From Aureococcus anophagefferens (taxonomy: Eukaryota > Sar > Pelagophyceae > Pelagomonadales > Pelagomonadaceae): DNA of 50,987 nucleotides. The notes beneath the pieces were generated by a model that did no database searches, was not told the origin of the DNA, and saw only the letters and a program-made list of their open reading frames with translations. The DNA lies in assembly GCF_000186865.1 (NCBI RefSeq), contig NW_008705568.1, forward strand, positions 1,836,642 through 1,887,628, given 5' to 3'. This document shows, piece by piece, positions 49,212 to 50,987 of this stretch (positions are counted from its first letter, which is position 1; each line of letters starts with the position of its first letter). The position numbers and the translations under genes were made by a program.

Positions 49212-50031
49212 GCGTCGCGCGCCGGGTCCACCAAGCTACCGGGCTCCCCAGGTCGCATGTCTCTACGGGCGCGGAGGGGGAGGGCCCGCCTAGGCGTCGC
49301 GGTCCGTGAGAGGCCGGCGCGCCGAAGAGGCGCTCGAAGATGACGGTCGGCGCCGTCGCCCGGCCGCGAGCGCAGAGCGCGCGGAGCATCAAAAGCTGGA
49401 CTCGCGGTTCGTTCAGGTATTTTCGATCCGAACCCGCGGCCTTGACTCCCGCGAGGAAGTCCGCGACGCGGAAGTCCGTGATCTGGGTCGGAGGCCCTAG
49501 AAGGTGTGGGTTGCGCGCATACGCTTCCGCATCGAGGCCATCATCGTCCATCAAAGAAAAGTCCGCGCCGCGCCTGACCAAGAGGCGTACGAGGTCCGGG
49601 TTGTGCACGCTGGACATCAACGGCGTTTCACAGTTGTTTCTCACATCGGCTCGCGCGTCAATATCAGCGCCCGCGTCGAGCAGCATCGCGGACAAGTCAA
49701 GATTCGACGAGTGGTGCAAAGGAGTAAGCCCATCGCCATCGACCGCGTTCGCGTCAGCACCGTGTACCAGCAGCGCGCTCACGACGGCGCGCTGATCCTG
49801 CTCGGCGGCAATTAAACATCCCATCCCTCCTTGGTCGCACGCGCAATGTAGAAGAGCACCACGGCAGGCGCAAATGTCCTCAGGATCCACGTCGTCCCCG
49901 AAGGCTTTATCGAGACTGTACCAAAACCACTCGTTCAAATCACGAGTGCCCGACGTGAGCCACTCGCGCAGGGTCTCGACGTCGCCACGGAGTACCGCAT
50001 CGAAAACATGCGCACTCACTTGCGACGACAT
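49150..50031 (-). CDS. Ankyrin-repeat protein with altered C-terminus
   Basis: The start at ATG 50031 (MSSQVSAHVFDAVLRGDVET) is the one conserved with the 47098 copy; an in-frame extension to ATG 50268 exists but is less coding-like. About 293 residues. Ankyrin repeats are clear: ALLHCACDQGGMGCLIAAEQ, VSALLVHGADANAVDGDGLT then PLHHSSNLDLSAMLLDAGAD, NCETPLMSSVHNPDLVRLLV then RRGADFSLMDDDGLDAEAYA. Near 49308 a deletion relative to the 48694 copy removes the ancestral ending (LPREVFWFVLSFWR), so the frame bypasses the old stop (49290-49292) and runs to 49150 through antisense of a DUF1279 fragment. Ankyrin repeats mediate protein binding; partner unknown. Confidence 0.65.
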   Translation of the reverse strand: MSSQVSAHVFDAVLRGDVETLREWLTSGTRDLNEWFWYSLDKAFGDDVDPEDICACRGALLHCACDQGGMGCLIAAEQDQRAVVSALLVHGADANAVDGDGLTPLHHSSNLDLSAMLLDAGADIDARADVRNNCETPLMSSVHNPDLVRLLVRRGADFSLMDDDGLDAEAYARNPHLLGPPTQITDFRVADFLAGVKAAGSDRKYLNEPRVQLLMLRALCARGRATAPTVIFERLFGAPASHGPRRLGGPSPSAPVETCDLGSPVAWWTRRATLSRRRRRRSSLESTSELRPG

Positions 50032-50039
50032 CGCCTTGT

Positions 50040-50264
50040 GTGTCGTCGAGCGCGGACCCGTGCTCTTGTGGTAGCAGGCCGGCCGATGTGGAGTAACCCG
50101 GAGTACAGTATGCCCCATAGAAATCCGGACTATACTTTTAGGAGTACAGAGGAGTAGGGAGTACAGAACGAAGAGTACGATAAGATAGTTAAGAAGTAGG
50201 GAGGCGTCGGGGCAGATCCTGGCAGAACAGGATCGCAGAATCGGAGCACGTCCCAGATGCGCCA
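50040..50264. repeat. AT-richer spacer with repeated GAGTAC motifs
   Basis: Between the ankyrin gene start and the end of the SHOCT-like gene. GAGTAC occurs at 50101, 50142, 50160 and 50173, with a near-match at 50152, and several copies extend to GGAGTACAG. The motifs lie 70-140 bp upstream of ATG 50031 on the minus strand, where a promoter is expected. Confidence 0.4.
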
Positions 50265-50834
50265 TCATCGCGGAGACGACAGCAAATTTCGTTTGAGAGT
50301 ATCGAATTCGCTCTGGGTAATAGCCCGGGCCGTCAGGAGATCATTCAGTTCCGAAATCTTTGCGATCAAGTTCCCAGTATTGCCCCTCGGAGTCGCAGGA
50401 GGTGCATGGTGCATCTGAGGCATGGATTGATGGGGCATGGAATGCATGGGATGATGGTACATGGGCAGTGGAGTCAAAGGCATGGCTTGATGGGCATGCA
50501 TTGGAGCTCCACTGAAGAATTGATTGGAATTTGAGATGATGCTCGGATTAGCGTACGGAGGCATATACGAAGGAGGCACAGGCGAGTCAGAAGTCACAGC
50601 AGGAGTCGGAGAAGTTCGTGTAGCAGGTGCCGGGGCTTGCGAATCATCCATAAGAGCATTCATCCCATCCATGCCATCATCGTCATTCTCGAACTCTTTA
50701 TCCAGCTCCGAAGCAAGACCCGAAGCAAGTCGATCCAAGTCCACATCTGACCTCTTAATTTGATCCGGCATCGTAGCGTTGATACTCTCGACCAGTTCAC
50801 TGCTCGGTGTGCAATCCTTGTAGTACTTGGTGAC
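50265..50834 (-). CDS. SHOCT-domain-like protein with Met/His/Pro-rich middle, 5' end uncertain
   Basis: The frame ends at the stop 50265-50267. It is open upstream to a likely acceptor (CATCCGCCTAAG) at 50835, giving VTKYYKDCTPSSELVESINA then TMPDQIKRSDVDLDRLASGL; ATG 50771 is an alternative start. A first exon starting at ATG 50952 (MAGDEDWAPGL) is possible. The middle is Pro/Met/His-rich (MHAHQAMPLTPLPMYHHPMH). The C-terminus, NLIAKISELNDLLTARAITQ then SEFDTLKRNLL, matches the SHOCT short C-terminal domain (helix, xITxxEFxxxKxxLL). Codon use is much less GC-biased than in other genes here. Function unknown. Confidence 0.6.
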   Translation of the reverse strand, partial: VTKYYKDCTPSSELVESINATMPDQIKRSDVDLDRLASGLASELDKEFENDDDGMDGMNALMDDSQAPAPATRTSPTPAVTSDSPVPPSYMPPYANPSIISNSNQFFSGAPMHAHQAMPLTPLPMYHHPMHSMPHQSMPQMHHAPPATPRGNTGNLIAKISELNDLLTARAITQSEFDTLKRNLLSSPR

Positions 50835-50987
50835 CTTAGGCGGATGGGTGAGAAGAAGTGCAAGACGTGCGTGGTGAGGGGGAGGGGCCCGGGGAGGGCT
50901 GCTCCATGCCCCACGGCACCAGGCCCGGGGCCCAGTCCTCGTCGCCCGCCATGCGGGGTGGGTTGGGAATCCGGCTGTCAGTGCGCT

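Overview
The window is GC-rich nuclear DNA from a eukaryotic alga, most likely the pelagophyte Aureococcus anophagefferens or a close relative. That is an inference. It rests on three things seen here: very high GC with little spacing between genes; heterokont-type plastid presequences (ATA|FVMP, HAL|VAP); and many short transposon-like introns (introner elements), a feature reported for that species. The gene content fits too: cyanase, an FNT transporter, an SOS1-like Na+/H+ exchanger, an OSCA/TMEM63 channel and stramenopile-style repeat families.

The main feature is the introners. I resolved 18 copies (8 family A, 7 family B, 3 family C) plus one candidate. Each is an element of about 110-206 bp with terminal inverted repeats, flanked by an 8-bp target-site duplication (TSD), and each interrupts a coding exon. 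In every copy the intron equals the upstream TSD (starting GC or GT, giving the donor) plus the element (ending CAG, giving the acceptor). Removing exactly that interval restores the reading frame in all 18, in all three phases and in both element orientations. Thirteen of 18 donors are GC. All 18 acceptor ends are intact, whereas 12 of the 18 element ends next to the donor have lost the ancestral CTG.

Layout. 1-528 partial minus gene. 637-3961 cyclic-nucleotide-dependent AGC kinase. 4000-4408 small broken gene. 4475-6239 membrane protein with a SAM-like tail in a lower-GC island. 6538-7484 SURF4-like cargo receptor (Ns and a frame break). 7650-14842 URB1, minus. 14968-18783 Na+/H+ exchanger, converging on 18780-20461, a plastid DUF4239 protein; the two stop codons share one CTAG. 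20636-21500 type I membrane protein. 22160-23266 FNT transporter, head to head with cyanase (23474-24058). 24330-24871 small membrane protein. 24878-25675 MPV17-like. 25987-27514 SHMT. 27731-29725 methyltransferase-FAD oxidoreductase fusion. 29846-30648, 30826-31686 and 31728-32793 small poorly known genes. 32794-34845 gene-poor with a large inverted repeat. 34846-35164 ATX1-like copper chaperone. 35580-38975 two-domain glycosyltransferase. 39008-40222 FSP1/AIFM2-like oxidoreductase, divergent from 40391-45457, an OSCA/TMEM63-like channel with four introners. 45616-46352 plastid DUF1279-like protein. 46451-50031 duplicated and broken copies of a DUF1279-tail/ankyrin-tail cassette around a MYND-RING-Sel1 gene (47201-48315). 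50265-50987 SHOCT-like protein, cut by the window edge.

Most genes are housekeeping or transport genes packed as divergent or convergent pairs. The FNT transporter and cyanase form a plausible nitrogen-acquisition pair with one shared promoter. Several frame breaks lie near Ns or short GC runs and look like sequence errors. Exon boundaries were derived by hand from reading frames and TSDs; splicing has not been tested.
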